DNA from: Thioflexithrix psekupsensis
GTDB taxonomy: Bacteria > Pseudomonadota > Gammaproteobacteria > Beggiatoales > Beggiatoaceae
Length of the DNA stretch: 64,000 nucleotides
Direction of reading: 5' to 3'
Assembly: GCF_002149925.1 (NCBI RefSeq)
Contig: NZ_MSLT01000023.1
Coordinates: 248,001-312,000, forward strand
Each line of letters starts with the position of its first letter. Positions within the stretch are counted from its first letter, which is position 1. The notes beneath the pieces are model-generated. The model saw only the letters and a list, made by a program, of their open reading frames with translations. It had not been told where the DNA came from and made no database searches. The position numbers and the translations under genes are program-made. Shown in pieces: positions 1-8,480 of this stretch.

Positions 1-543
1 ATCATCTGTCATTTTTGTAACTAATCTTTTCCCTTCCTGAAATTCCACAAGGCTTTTTTTACCTTTCCATCTTTTTTTAGTTCCTTCAGAAAGTTCATCA
101 TAAAGAAGATTGAAAGTAATCTGTCCTGCACTTTTGGTATAAAAAAGAATATTGTCGTGCATTCTTTGGAAATTTTTTTGTTTAGCTGGCCATCGCTTAT
201 AACGCCAAATAATCTCATTTCTAAAATTATTCTCACCAAAAATTTTATCCAAAATAAACACCCGAATATAAGCATCTGCGTGCCAATCGCAATGCAGAAA
301 AATAGAACCCGTTGATTTTAAAATGCGGTGCATTTCTTCAACCCGTTCTTTTAACCACGCAATATAATGATCAATTCCACCCGACCAACGATCTTCAAAA
401 CTGCGAATTTCTCCTTTATCACCCCAAATCACCTCATAATTACGATTCGAGAAAAAAGGCGGGTCTAAGTAAATTAAATCCACCAATTCAGATTCTAAGT
501 TTTTTAAAATCTGGAGATTATCACCTAATAAAAGTTTGTTCAT
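1..543 (-). CDS. Site-specific DNA methyltransferase, N-terminal part (runs off window)
   Basis: The minus-strand frame is open from an ATG at 543 to the window edge, about 181 codons. It starts MNKLLLGDNLQILKNLES and continues VDLIYLDPPFFSNRNYEV. The DPPF tetrapeptide is the catalytic motif IV of N6-adenine/N4-cytosine methyltransferases, and GDNLQIL is typical of the start of the beta-class (type III-like) enzymes. Further on is a GSIFLHCDWHADAYIR segment, also usual for that class. The remainder of the gene lies outside the window, so its specificity and any partner endonuclease cannot be judged. An IS5-like element begins only about 38 bp upstream of the start codon and probably affects its promoter. 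The first 20 codons recur as fragments three more times downstream in the window. Confidence 0.85.
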   Translation of the reverse strand, partial: MNKLLLGDNLQILKNLESELVDLIYLDPPFFSNRNYEVIWGDKGEIRSFEDRWSGGIDHYIAWLKERVEEMHRILKSTGSIFLHCDWHADAYIRVFILDKIFGENNFRNEIIWRYKRWPAKQKNFQRMHDNILFYTKSAGQITFNLLYDELSEGTKKRWKGKKSLVEFQEGKRLVTKMTDD

Positions 544-580
544 GGCGTTTATGAAAATGGATTTAATAGTGGAACATTGC

Positions 581-1569
581 ATTAGACTTGTGGTATCAAA
601 AAAACCTGGTATTAACCGATTCCAAAAAGGAGTATCAAAATGAATTTCAATCTGACAAATAAAAACACAACCAGACAATGGAGAGCCTTAATCGCTCTGG
701 ATGCAAAGCAGTTTGATATGTTGCTGGAAGTTTTTAAACAATCTTATCTCACTTTACAAGGTTCAACACTCAAATCAAGATTGATGAATGATAAAGCCAC
801 TTACTGCATTAATAACGAGAGAGAATTATTGTTATTTACACTAACCCGTTTAAAGCAAAGTTTAACTTATGATGCTTTAGGTGTGATGGCAGGTATGGAT
901 GGTTCTCACGCCAAGAAAACGCAGAGATTAGGCTTGCGTATTTTAACTCATGCCTTGTGTGTTTTAAAGCATATGCCTGCCAGAGACATAGACAATATCG
1001 ATGATTTTAAAGCTTATTTTTCCGATATAGAGGAGTTAATTATTGATGTGACAGATCAAGATATACAACGTCCATCGGATAAAGAAATCCAAAAGGAATT
1101 TTATTCGGGTAAAAAAAAACTCACACAGTAAAGATGTTATTGATTGTTAATGAACTTAAAGAAATTTTGTATATAAGCCATCCTGTAAATGGTAAATGCC
1201 ATGATTTTAACGTGTTAAAGAAAATGCTTTCTCCAGATAAAAAATATTTTATTGAGTCTAATATTTTAGTTGATTTAGGTTTTTTAGGTATGGATAAACA
1301 ATATGATTGTAAATCGGTGTGTCTTCCTCACAAGAAATCCAAAAATAAGCCGCTTACTCGAGAACAAAAAGAGGAGAATAGAATTCTATCTTCAAAGCGT
1401 ATTGTTGTGGAAAATGCAATTTGCGGAGTAAAGGTATTTAGAATTTTATCAGACCGATTGAGAATCCACTGCCTTGATTTTTATGATAAAATTTTGTCCT
1501 GCTGTGCAGGACTACATAACTTCCGATTAAACACAACTGCTTGATTTTAATTGAGACCACAACTCTAAT
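581..1569 (+). mobile_element. IS5-like insertion sequence with imperfect terminal inverted repeats
   Basis: A transposase in two frames (640-1544) is bounded by imperfect inverted repeats: ATTAGACTTGTGGTATCAA at 581-599 and the complement of ATTAGAGTTGTGGTCTCAA at 1551-1569, 17 of 19 matching. A paralogous stretch at about 2449-2520 carries the same flanks without the element (an almost identical methylase upstream region running straight into the toxin remnant), so it is a near-empty-site control. The exact outer ends and target duplication cannot be fixed, because the flanks differ by a couple of bases from that control. Confidence 0.85.
640..1544 (+). CDS. IS5-family-like DDE transposase, split by a -1 frameshift at an A-tract
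   Basis: Two frames make one transposase. The first (640-1131) has an N-terminal helix-turn-helix part and the first catalytic Asp (IDVTD), and ends in FYSGKKK just before a stop. The second (about 1120-1544) continues THTVK, with a second Asp at VDLGFLG and the Glu at VVENAI. The switch lies at a run of nine A (about 1111-1120): reading GGT AAA AAA AAA and slipping back one base gives the expected GKKKxHTVK junction of DDE_Tnp_4 enzymes. The A-run is the sort of site used for programmed -1 frameshifting in several IS groups, so the element may be functional; a simple disabling indel is the alternative. A good ribosome site (AAAAAGGAG) precedes 640. Confidence 0.8.
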
Positions 1570-1630
1570 CTCTAAAATCACGAATGTTACGAGTAACGAC
1601 GGTCAATTTCGTATCGCACAAATAATTCAT
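1565..1630 (-). pseudogene. PIN-domain (VapC-like) toxin remnant with internal deletion
   Basis: Twenty-one codons starting MNYLCDTK, the first beta-strand and catalytic Asp of a PIN-domain ribonuclease, joined directly to LTVVTRNIRDFRD, which is close to the C-terminus in the paralogous copy at 2457-2852. About 300 bp of the gene body are missing between 'ggtcaatt' and 'ttcgtatcg', with short 'att' microhomology at the junction. It lies 2 bp after the antitoxin gene, as in the paralogue. A toxin this short cannot fold or cleave RNA. Confidence 0.8.
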
Positions 1631-1632
1631 AA

Positions 1633-1875
1633 TCAAAATTCTAAAGGTCTATTTTGACGATTAGGAATTACCCATTCATAATTTTCTTCGATACATAACG
1701 TCCTCAATTTCTCAAAAGCAATTTGCAAAGTCTCAGGCTTACATGTTGTCAAAGTGGATTGTAAAAGCGGCTCATCTTCTAAAAAAGTAACAATAACTGC
1801 CACAGGTTGTTCATAATTAACCATTTGATCCAATTGAATTTGACCATTTTGGTAAATGCCTTTTAATGCTAACAT
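1633..1875 (-). CDS. Antitoxin-like small protein, copy 1 (partner of VapC-type toxin)
   Basis: An 80-aa protein beginning MLALKGIYQNGQIQLDQ, resembling the short antitoxins of VapBC-type modules (AbrB-like or DUF104/DUF2281 style N-terminus; exact family not certain). Its C-terminal half would wrap the toxin. It is nearly identical to the copy at 2855-3097, differing at only a few residues, and both sit 2 bp upstream of a PIN-toxin remnant. The ribosome site is AGGGAG upstream of the ATG. Because its cognate toxin at 1565-1630 is deleted, this is now an orphan antitoxin, though it may still bind the operator of the pair. Confidence 0.75.
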   Translation of the reverse strand: MLALKGIYQNGQIQLDQMVNYEQPVAVIVTFLEDEPLLQSTLTTCKPETLQIAFEKLRTLCIEENYEWVIPNRQNRPLEF

Positions 1876-1936
1876 AAAATACTCCCTGTAAAAATGCCTA
1901 AATCGCTGCGTTGTTTGATATTAGAAACACCGCCGT

Positions 1937-1971
1937 ATTCAGATTCTAAGTTTTTTAAAATCTGGAGATTA
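1937..1971 (-). repeat. Methyltransferase 5'-end fragment, copy B
   Basis: These 35 bp are identical to 486-520, which encode codons about 8-19 of the methyltransferase (DNLQILKNLESE). Here the fragment lies upstream of antitoxin copy 1 and abuts the end of the truncated toxin at 1969-2079. Confidence 0.9.
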
Positions 1972-2079
1972 ACGGTCAATATAAGACATTACCGAATCAA
2001 TAAGTTTTTCATGTTTAGCCAACAAAAGATCGCAGATAGCTAATGCGACTAAAGCAGAACTGTCAGCAACAATGAGCAT
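1969..2079 (-). pseudogene. DUF3368-type PIN toxin remnant
   Basis: A 36-codon frame starting MLIVADSSALVALAICDLL, the typical N-terminus of DUF3368 PIN-like toxins (MIVVSDSSALIAL). It then reads AKHEKLIDSVMSYIDR and stops inside the methyltransferase-fragment repeat. DUF3368 proteins are normally around 150 aa, so most of the nuclease is gone; the second half looks like sequence from near the family's C-terminus, which would imply an internal deletion (inference). It starts 2 bp after the UPF0175 antitoxin gene. Confidence 0.65.
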
Positions 2080-2081
2080 GG

Positions 2082-2339
2082 TTATGTGCGATGATTTTTT
2101 AATTGTTCAAATTCTATGGCTAGTTCTGCGGCATCATAATCAATCACATCAATACGATGCTGTTTGCAGGCAGCCAAAAACGTATAACGATCAACGCCCG
2201 CAAACTCACAGGCAGCACCCGCTGATAATTTGCCCGATTGAAACATAAGCAGTGCGGTATATAATTTGAAGCGTTCAACCCATTCATCCCTACTTGTTTC
2301 AAGTAAGTATCGTTCAGGTATATCAACTAATAATTGCAT
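2082..2339 (-). CDS. UPF0175 family antitoxin
   Basis: An 85-aa protein with the family's usual features: LLVDIPERYL start, a KLYTALLMFQSGKLSAGAACEFAGVDRYTFLAAC core (a helix-turn-helix region resembling UPF0175 'GKLSxGxAAELAG') and a short acidic tail. UPF0175 proteins are antitoxins of DUF3368 PIN toxins; here that partner is the broken gene immediately downstream (1969-2079). The ribosome site GGAGAA lies just before the ATG. The antitoxin frame is intact and could still act as a repressor. Confidence 0.8.
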   Translation of the reverse strand: MQLLVDIPERYLLETSRDEWVERFKLYTALLMFQSGKLSAGAACEFAGVDRYTFLAACKQHRIDVIDYDAAELAIEFEQLKNHRT

Positions 2340-2393
2340 GATATTCTCCGAGATTAGAACTATTCGTTTTTAAGGGAACAACATTGGCTTTTG

Positions 2394-2486
2394 ATTCAGA
2401 TTCTAAGTTTTTTAAAATCTGGAGATTATCGCCTAATAAAAGTTTATTCATGGTGTTTATGAAAATGGATTTAATAATGGAACATT
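2394..2486 (-). repeat. Methyltransferase 5'-end plus upstream region, copy C
   Basis: Matches 486-578 with few changes: the first 20 codons of the methyltransferase, its start codon (2449-2451) and about 35 bp upstream. It then runs straight into toxin sequence 'aatctctaaaatcacg', which in copy A is separated by the IS. It is therefore a near-empty-site reference for the IS at 581-1569. Confidence 0.9.
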
Positions 2487-2852
2487 ACAATCTCTAAAAT
2501 CACGAATGTTGCGAGTAACGACGGTCAATTGGTGAATGTATGCCGTTGCCGCAATAAATAGGTCTGCTTGGGTACGAATTTGCCCAATACGTTCAAACTT
2601 TCCACGCCATTGACCTGCACATTGAGCAATTTCCGGAGTAATAGGCAGAATTTTTGAGTGTTGATGTAAAATCATCTCTAAAACTGCCTGAATTTTAGGT
2701 TTAGGTTAGCGCGTTAAACCAAAATAAAGCTCTTCAACGGTAATGACACTCATAAATAAAATATCTATCTTATCAAACCATTGAATAACACCACGATTTG
2801 GCTGTTGTCGCACTAACTCGCTGATTATATTCGTATCGCACAAATAATTCAT
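2457..2852 (-). pseudogene. VapC-like PIN-domain toxin with an internal stop codon
   Basis: Read from the ATG at 2852 the frame gives MNYLCDTNIISELVRQ, the classic PIN start with the catalytic Asp, then VITVEELYFGLTR followed by an in-frame TAA at 2706-2708. The frame continues without shift through PKPKIQAVLEM and QADLFIAATAYIH (late catalytic Asp) to a natural end at 2457, 131 residues in all, the normal VapC length. A single A-to-T change (AAA to TAA) would explain the stop. The truncated 48-residue product should be inactive. It starts 2 bp after antitoxin copy 2. Confidence 0.85.
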
Positions 2853-3193
2853 AATCAAAACTCTAAAGGTCTATTTTGACGATTAGGAATTACCCATTCA
2901 TAATTTTCTTCGATACATAACGCCCTCAATTTCTCAAAAGCAATTTGCAAAGTCTCAGGCTTAGATGTTGTCAAAGTGGGTTGTAAAAGCGGCTCATCTT
3001 CTAAAAAAGTAACAATAACTGCCACAGGTTGTTCATAATTAACCATTTGATCCAATTGAATTTGACCATTTTGGTAAATGCCTTTTAATGCTAACATAAA
3101 ATACTCCCTGTAAAAATGCCTAAATCGCTGCGTTGTTTGATATTAGAAACACCGCCGTATTCAGATTCTAAGTTTTTTAAAATCTGGAGATTA
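2830..3193. repeat. Direct duplication, copy 2 (antitoxin block)
   Basis: Second copy of the roughly 364-bp unit at 1608-1971, in the same orientation. The few differences include a synonymous third-position change near the antitoxin end and codons giving S/P, C/S and T/A exchanges. Confidence 0.9.
2855..3097 (-). CDS. Antitoxin-like small protein, copy 2
   Basis: An 80-aa near-identical paralogue of the product of 1633-1875, with the same MLALKGIYQNGQIQL start. It is followed at a 2-bp distance by the nonsense-mutated PIN toxin at 2457-2852, which makes a recognisable VapBC-type operon whose toxin half is dead. Upstream, a 41-codon frame that begins with the methyltransferase start (3216) runs into this gene's start region, so the antitoxin could be translated by coupling from the methyltransferase ribosome site; this is inference. 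Confidence 0.75.
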   Translation of the reverse strand: MLALKGIYQNGQIQLDQMVNYEQPVAVIVTFLEDEPLLQPTLTTSKPETLQIAFEKLRALCIEENYEWVIPNRQNRPLEF

Positions 3194-3216
3194 TCGCCTA
3201 ATAAAAGTTTGTTCAT
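3159..3216 (-). repeat. Methyltransferase 5'-end fragment, copy D
   Basis: Matches 486-543 including the ATG (3214-3216). From this ATG the frame reads the first 19 residues of the methyltransferase, then YGGVSNIKQRSDLG and stops at the antitoxin start. Confidence 0.9.
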
Positions 3217-3245
3217 CTTTAAGCACGCTTTAATCAAAACACAAG

Positions 3246-3289
3246 CGGTAGAACAATCACTTGAAATCGATCAAGTTTTTGTTCTACCG
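3246..3289 (-). terminator. Hairpin after glyS, probable terminator
   Basis: CGGTAGAACAA at 3246-3256 pairs perfectly with TTGTTCTACCG at 3279-3289, with a further inner ACTTGA/TCAAGT stem. It lies just past the glyS stop on the minus strand. The following T-tract is poor (GTTTTG), so it may be only partly intrinsic. Confidence 0.6.
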
Positions 3290-3300
3290 TATAAACCACT

Positions 3301-5385
3301 TTACGACAACTGCAATTTAGAAATATCCGCAATCCGCAAAAATTGTGCGCTAATGCCGTGCAATAATGCTAGGCGATTGTTGCGAATGGCGACATCATCG
3401 GCCATGACCATGACTTGTTCAAAAAACGCATCCACAGGCTCTTTTAAAATCGCTAAATGTTGCAAGGCCGCGGGATAATCTCCCGCATTAATTAAAGCCA
3501 CAACTTTAGGCTGAGATTGTTGCCATTGATCATATAATGCTTGTTCGGCTTTTTCCTGAAATAGCGCAGGATTAATTGCCGTAAAAACAGCATTATCTGT
3601 TTTCTTTAACAAGTTAAAAATGCGCTTATTCGCAGCCGCTAAACTCACCGCTTCAGGTAAAGCACGGAATTGATCCACCGCTAACATACGTTGATACGCA
3701 TCAAAGGGTTGTGTGGGTTGATTACAAATAACCGCTTCCACACTGTCTTGATGAATACCACGATCCACACAATAACCGCGCAACCGTTCTGAAATGAAAT
3801 CAAAAGCCTGATGAGCCGTTTCTTCCAATAATAATTCATTAGGATAATGGCTAATGGCTGCTTTTAATAAATCCATCATATCCAGCGGTAATGCTTTCTC
3901 AATGAGAATTCTTAAAATTCCCAATGCCGCACGACGTAAAGCAAATGGGTCTTTATCTCCTGTAGGCGGTTGTCCGATGCCGAAAATACCGCATAAAGTA
4001 TCAATCTTTTCTGCCAAAGATAACGCCTGTCCCAATGCCGTTTCGGGCAATTGATCGCCCCAAAAACGCGGCAAATACTGCTCACGCAAGGCCACCGCGA
4101 CGGCTTCCGCTTCGCCATCATGACGGGCGTAATATTCGCCCATAATCCCTTGTAATTCTGGGAATTCTCCCACCATAGCCGTGATCAAATCACATTTACC
4201 TAATTCACCCGCTCGCTGACCTAACGCACCATCCGCTCCCAAAGATTGCGCGATGACGGCCGTTAATTGTCCCACACGTTGCGATTTTTCGTATAATGTC
4301 CCTAGCTTATTTTGAAACACAACTTGTTTTAATGACTCGCGGCGCGTATTTAGCGAAGTCGCTTTGTCTTGCGTCCAGAAAAAAGCGGCATCGCTTAAAC
4401 GCGGACGAATTACGCGCTCATTGCCTAAACGGACGGCTTCAGGATTTTTACTGGCTAAGTTACTGATTGCAATGAAATAAGGCAACAATTTACCGTGTTC
4501 ATCGACCAAGTGGAAACACTTTTGATTGCCTTTCATCGTGGCGATCAAGGCTTCGGCAGGGACTTGCAAAAATTGGGGATCAAAATGACCCAATACAGGA
4601 ACTGGCCACTCCACCAAACTGGCGACTTCTTTCAACAAATCAGGATCGATAATAGGAAAACCACCCGCGGTTTCTGCGGTTTGTTTCACCAAATTTTCAA
4701 TATTTTTCTGCCGCACAGAAAACAATGGAATCACATAACCTTCTGTTTCCAAACGAGACGCATATTCTTTAGGCGAATTTAACACAATCGGCTGCGGCGC
4801 ATGAAAACGATGCCCATGCGTGATGCGATCACTGCGCACGCCCATGATTTCAGCGTGAATCACTTCCGTGCCAAACAATAATACAATCCAGCGTACAGGC
4901 CGCACAAATTCGTAATCAAAATCAGCCCAGCGCATTCGTTTTGGAATTGGCAAGGCGGCCAAGGCTTGTTGCACAAAATCGGGAATTAAATCCCGTGTTG
5001 GCGCGCCTTCTCGTGTCGCACGATAGACCAACCAACTGCCTTTATCCGTTTCTAAACGTGCTAAATCAGAGACTTCCACCCCACAACTGCGGGCAAAACC
5101 GACAGCAGCGGGCGTGGGTTGCCCTTGCGCGTTGTAAGCGGCTTGTAGCGCGGGGCCACGTTTTTCAATCACTTGAGACGGCGATTGTTCAGGCACGCCG
5201 TGAATTAAAACCGCTAAACGGCGCGGAGTCGCATAAGGCGTGGCAATAGTGTAACTCAATTGTTGTTGTGTCAAGGCTTCACAAATCGCCGACGCAAAGG
5301 CTTCTGACAAGCGTTCTAAGGCTTTAGGTGGCAATTCTTCCGTGCCGATTTCTATTAATAAATCATGAGTGACTGGATGAGACAT
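3301..5385 (-). CDS. glyS: Glycine--tRNA ligase beta subunit
   Basis: 694 aa, the usual length of the bacterial beta subunit (about 690). The N-terminus LLIEIGTEELPPKALERL is the family signature. The chain continues through the core region MKGNQKCFHLVDEHGKLLPYFIAISN to a C-terminal anticodon-binding region. Together with the alpha subunit it forms the alpha2beta2 enzyme that charges tRNA-Gly with glycine in the cytosol. It is the second gene of the glyQ-glyS operon: only 3 bp separate the glyQ stop from its ATG, and a GGAG site lies at the end of glyQ. Nothing in the reading frame is unusual. Confidence 0.97.
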   Translation of the reverse strand: MSHPVTHDLLIEIGTEELPPKALERLSEAFASAICEALTQQQLSYTIATPYATPRRLAVLIHGVPEQSPSQVIEKRGPALQAAYNAQGQPTPAAVGFARSCGVEVSDLARLETDKGSWLVYRATREGAPTRDLIPDFVQQALAALPIPKRMRWADFDYEFVRPVRWIVLLFGTEVIHAEIMGVRSDRITHGHRFHAPQPIVLNSPKEYASRLETEGYVIPLFSVRQKNIENLVKQTAETAGGFPIIDPDLLKEVASLVEWPVPVLGHFDPQFLQVPAEALIATMKGNQKCFHLVDEHGKLLPYFIAISNLASKNPEAVRLGNERVIRPRLSDAAFFWTQDKATSLNTRRESLKQVVFQNKLGTLYEKSQRVGQLTAVIAQSLGADGALGQRAGELGKCDLITAMVGEFPELQGIMGEYYARHDGEAEAVAVALREQYLPRFWGDQLPETALGQALSLAEKIDTLCGIFGIGQPPTGDKDPFALRRAALGILRILIEKALPLDMMDLLKAAISHYPNELLLEETAHQAFDFISERLRGYCVDRGIHQDSVEAVICNQPTQPFDAYQRMLAVDQFRALPEAVSLAAANKRIFNLLKKTDNAVFTAINPALFQEKAEQALYDQWQQSQPKVVALINAGDYPAALQHLAILKEPVDAFFEQVMVMADDVAIRNNRLALLHGISAQFLRIADISKLQLS

Positions 5386-5388
5386 GGC

Positions 5389-6300
5389 TTAAACTCCTGC
5401 ACGGGCTGCATTTTGACAAATGGGAAATCCCAAACTTTCACGACGGTCGTAATAACCTTGTGCCGCGCCGCGAGCCAGCGCACGCACCCGTAAAATAAAC
5501 CGTTGTCGTTCAGTGACCGAAATCGCACGACGCGCATCGAGTAAATTGAAGGTATGCGAGGCTTTCAACGCCATTTCGTAAGCGGGCAAAGGCAATTTTG
5601 CCGCGAGTAAGGCCAAACTTTCCCGTTCATAAACATCGAAAGCATGGAATAAATCGGCTACAGGTGCATATTCAAAGTTATACGTTGACATTTCCACTTC
5701 GTTCTGATGAAACACGTCGCCATACGTGACCCGTCCCAAAGGGCCATCCGTCCATACCAAATCAAATACGCTTTCCACATTTTGCAAATACATCGCAATC
5801 CGTTCTAAACCATAGGTAATTTCACCCGTAACAGGTTTACATTCTAAGCCGCCGACTTGTTGAAAATAGGTAAATTGTGTGACTTCCATCCCATTCAACC
5901 ACACTTCCCAACCCAGTCCCCACGCGCCCAACGTGGGCGATTCCCAGTTGTCTTCGACAAAACGAATGTCATGAATTTGCGGATCAATGCCCAATTGTTG
6001 CAGCGATTCCAAGTAAAGTTCTTGCAAATTGCGCGGTGAAGGCTTAATCACGACTTGATATTGATAATAATGTTGTAATCTGTTTGGATTCTCGCCATAA
6101 CGCCCATCTGTAGGACGGCGCGACGGTTGAACGTAAGCCGCACTCCACGGCTCCGGCCCAACGGCACGCAAAAAAGTGGCGGGGTGAAAAGTTCCTGCGC
6201 CCACTTCCATATCGTAGGGTTGTTGAATGACACATCCTTGTTTTGCCCAAAAATTTTGCAACTGCAAAAGCAGGTCTTGAAAAGTGAGAGATGAAGACAC
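5389..6300 (-). CDS. glyQ: Glycine--tRNA ligase alpha subunit
   Basis: 303 aa, the standard length. The start [19 protein letters not shown] and the class II motif region [20 protein letters not shown] are diagnostic, as is the [17 protein letters not shown] segment. The alpha subunit holds the adenylation site of the heterotetrameric GlyRS. The start is a GTG at 6300, supported by AAGGA 8 bases upstream; no in-frame ATG gives the conserved N-terminus. It is transcribed first, ahead of glyS. Confidence 0.97.
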   Translation of the reverse strand: MSSSLTFQDLLLQLQNFWAKQGCVIQQPYDMEVGAGTFHPATFLRAVGPEPWSAAYVQPSRRPTDGRYGENPNRLQHYYQYQVVIKPSPRNLQELYLESLQQLGIDPQIHDIRFVEDNWESPTLGAWGLGWEVWLNGMEVTQFTYFQQVGGLECKPVTGEITYGLERIAMYLQNVESVFDLVWTDGPLGRVTYGDVFHQNEVEMSTYNFEYAPVADLFHAFDVYERESLALLAAKLPLPAYEMALKASHTFNLLDARRAISVTERQRFILRVRALARGAAQGYYDRRESLGFPICQNAARAGV

Positions 6301-6432
6301 GGATCGCTTCCTTTAAGGTGATTAATTGGGTTGGCAACACTTCTTGTTGAGGATTTTTTAAAATTTAAGTGTTGTCCCCCTCCCCAAAAAAGAGGAAGGG
6401 AAACAAAAAATGACGATTTGATGCAGAATATC

Positions 6433-7704
6433 TTACGGACTGGCTTGTTGACTGGCTTGACCTACGACATACACACGACGACCGCCTTCACCACGCGGAT
6501 AAGCCGATAAAGGTTGACTGGTGCCTTGATAGTCCACACTGACACCGTCCAAGTTGCCCACGCGGATTTGATAAGGAGGCGTTCCTTCTAAGGTCAATGT
6601 ACGGCCGGCAGCGGCAGTGCCTAAAAATAATTGTTTGCCATCTTTATCATTAATTTGCATCCAAGCCTCTCGTGTCACTTTGACCGTTAAACTATTGCTG
6701 GGTGGAGTTTGAACGGGTGGCTCGGCTTGTGCGGGAGTGGTGGTGGCGGCTGGGGTTGCCGTTTCACTGACCGCAGTGGCTTGTTCAGGCGCATCATTTC
6801 CTTCTTCTTCACCGGGTGGTGTGTAAACCAATACGCTTGATTCTGGGTTGGCATTGGTGCTGAGGGGAATGGGTTGCATCCCAGTCAACGGCTGCGCAAT
6901 CCCCAAATCTTCGCCCGGTAAGCGGCGATCCAACGGTGCAGAGCTTGATGGAACGGGAGTCACTGCTTCAGGTTGGGTGGGTTGAAAATCGGGATAAAAC
7001 TTCCACAGGGTCATCAACACCATAATACTCAGGAATAAAATCAACGTTCCCACTTTAAACCAAGGATCAGCACTGCTGGCTTGTGAGGTGGGTTTGTTGT
7101 GATGTAGGGTCAAAGGGGGCGGAGTCAGGTCTTGGTTTTGCTGCGCATACAAGGCCAATATCGGCTCAACTGAAGTGTCCAATAAGTCGGCATAAGCCCG
7201 AAAATAACCCCGCACAAACACCGGCGGCGGCAACACTTCATAATTATCCGCTTCTAAAGCAAGAATAACGCCCTGATGTAAACAAAGTTTATCCGCAATA
7301 TGTTCAATGGATAAACGTTTTTGCTCGCGGTGTTGTTTTAAATAAGCCCCTGGTGTTTTGGGAACGGCGGGCGTAGCAGACACCATAGGAACAGTCGTCA
7401 CCACGGTTTCGGAGTGGGTTAAAACGTCGGAATCGGAAACGGGGGGCGATGCCGCATTATCTACAGGATGATCTACCGTTTCTCCGGTCATGGCCACGAT
7501 GTGGTATTGGGTGTCATTTTTTTCCAAGCTCATGGGATTTGCAGGGGTTTCTGGCATATCGTCTTTAGGGGATTCTACAGGGGTATCGTCTGACAGCGAA
7601 GCCAACACAGAGCCATCAGACTCCATAGGCGACAACGGCGTGGCGGGGTCGCGGCGATAACGGTCAGAATGGTATAAGGTATAAGGAGAACTTGAGTGCG
7701 TCAT
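6433..7704 (-). CDS. rodZ: RodZ-like helix-turn-helix / DUF4115 membrane protein
   Basis: 423 aa. Residues about 1-120 form a low-complexity, Ser/Thr/Pro/Asp-rich extension. Residues about 120-200 are the HTH_25 domain (PGAYLKQHREQKRLSIEHIADKL) that in RodZ binds MreB. One membrane segment follows (VGTLILFLSIMVLMTLW), then a Pro/Thr linker, and the C-terminal DUF4115 domain (LTVKVTREAWMQINDKDGK). RodZ links the MreB filament to the cell-wall elongation machinery. The N-terminal extension is longer than in E. coli RodZ, where the HTH is at the start; the upstream start is supported by a 4-bp ATGA overlap with pilF. The order rlmN-pilF-rodZ is the usual gammaproteobacterial arrangement. Confidence 0.88.
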   Translation of the reverse strand: MTHSSSPYTLYHSDRYRRDPATPLSPMESDGSVLASLSDDTPVESPKDDMPETPANPMSLEKNDTQYHIVAMTGETVDHPVDNAASPPVSDSDVLTHSETVVTTVPMVSATPAVPKTPGAYLKQHREQKRLSIEHIADKLCLHQGVILALEADNYEVLPPPVFVRGYFRAYADLLDTSVEPILALYAQQNQDLTPPPLTLHHNKPTSQASSADPWFKVGTLILFLSIMVLMTLWKFYPDFQPTQPEAVTPVPSSSAPLDRRLPGEDLGIAQPLTGMQPIPLSTNANPESSVLVYTPPGEEEGNDAPEQATAVSETATPAATTTPAQAEPPVQTPPSNSLTVKVTREAWMQINDKDGKQLFLGTAAAGRTLTLEGTPPYQIRVGNLDGVSVDYQGTSQPLSAYPRGEGGRRVYVVGQASQQASP

Positions 7705-8480
7705 TGTCTTTCCAATTGATTCAATAATCGGGTTTCGGAGGAGTCGGGATATTGCGAACGCAATTGAGCCGCATATTGGCTGGCTTGTTCAGGATCATTC
7801 AAAGCCCGCGCCAAACGTACACCCAACCATAATGTCTCTGCGCTTTGCGATCCTAAACGCAGGTAACGACGGAAGTAATTTTGTGCATCAGTGTATTGTC
7901 CTTGTTCATATCGGATGAGACTCATTTGGTACAAGGCGATCAGTGATTCGGGGTTTTTTTGTAAAACTTGCGTTAAATAACTGTCGGCGCGAGAATAATT
8001 TTTTGCCCGTACTGCACACAATGCGGCATTGGTCAGAGGAATTTCAGGGGTGCGATATAGGGGATTTTCCAACGCACGGCTAAAATGTTGCTGTGCTTGT
8101 TCCCATTGACCGCGTTTACATAAAAATTGTCCATAATTATTATGAATATCAGACCCTGATGGATTCAGTTGCAAGGCTTGCTGAAAATGCTGTTGGGCTT
8201 GTGCGGTTTGTCCCAGTTGTTCGTATAAAACCGCCATGGCATTGTGACCGTCGGCATAATTGGGATCGATCTCTAGGGCTTTTTCCAAACGATTAAGGGC
8301 AATATCATATTGCTGTCGTCGCATGTATTCAATCCCCAATTGCATATTGATTTCTGCGGCTTTTTCGGGTTGTTGGCGATTGTGTTGTGCGGCTTGTTGG
8401 AAGCCGCCTTTACTGCCACAACCCAATAAACCCATTATCCCCCACCCTAATATCAGCCATGATAATTTCATTGGTGTCAC
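7701..8480 (-). CDS. pilF: Type IV pilus biogenesis lipoprotein PilF/PilW
   Basis: 259 aa. The N-terminus has a lipoprotein signal ([19 protein letters not shown], with Cys at the lipobox). After it come six or so TPR motifs, for example [37 protein letters not shown]. PilF is the pilotin that delivers secretin PilQ to the outer membrane for type IV pilus assembly. It overlaps rlmN by 4 bp upstream and rodZ by 4 bp downstream, so the three are translationally coupled, as in Pseudomonas and relatives. Confidence 0.9.
   Translation of the reverse strand: MTPMKLSWLILGWGIMGLLGCGSKGGFQQAAQHNRQQPEKAAEINMQLGIEYMRRQQYDIALNRLEKALEIDPNYADGHNAMAVLYEQLGQTAQAQQHFQQALQLNPSGSDIHNNYGQFLCKRGQWEQAQQHFSRALENPLYRTPEIPLTNAALCAVRAKNYSRADSYLTQVLQKNPESLIALYQMSLIRYEQGQYTDAQNYFRRYLRLGSQSAETLWLGVRLARALNDPEQASQYAAQLRSQYPDSSETRLLNQLERQ

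Larger units (their letters stand above)
1608..1971. repeat. Direct duplication, copy 1 (antitoxin block)
   Basis: About 364 bp repeated in direct orientation at 2830-3193 (offset 1222 bp) with only a few differences. The unit spans the first toxin codons, the whole antitoxin gene, its upstream region and a 35-bp fragment of the methyltransferase 5' end. Confidence 0.9.

Noticed and set aside
312-554. Plus-strand frame opposite the methyltransferase
   Set aside because: Shadow of the methyltransferase gene, no family resemblance.
3116-3478. Plus-strand 120-codon frame over the glyS end
   Set aside because: Covers the repeat, hairpin and antisense glyS; no ribosome site.
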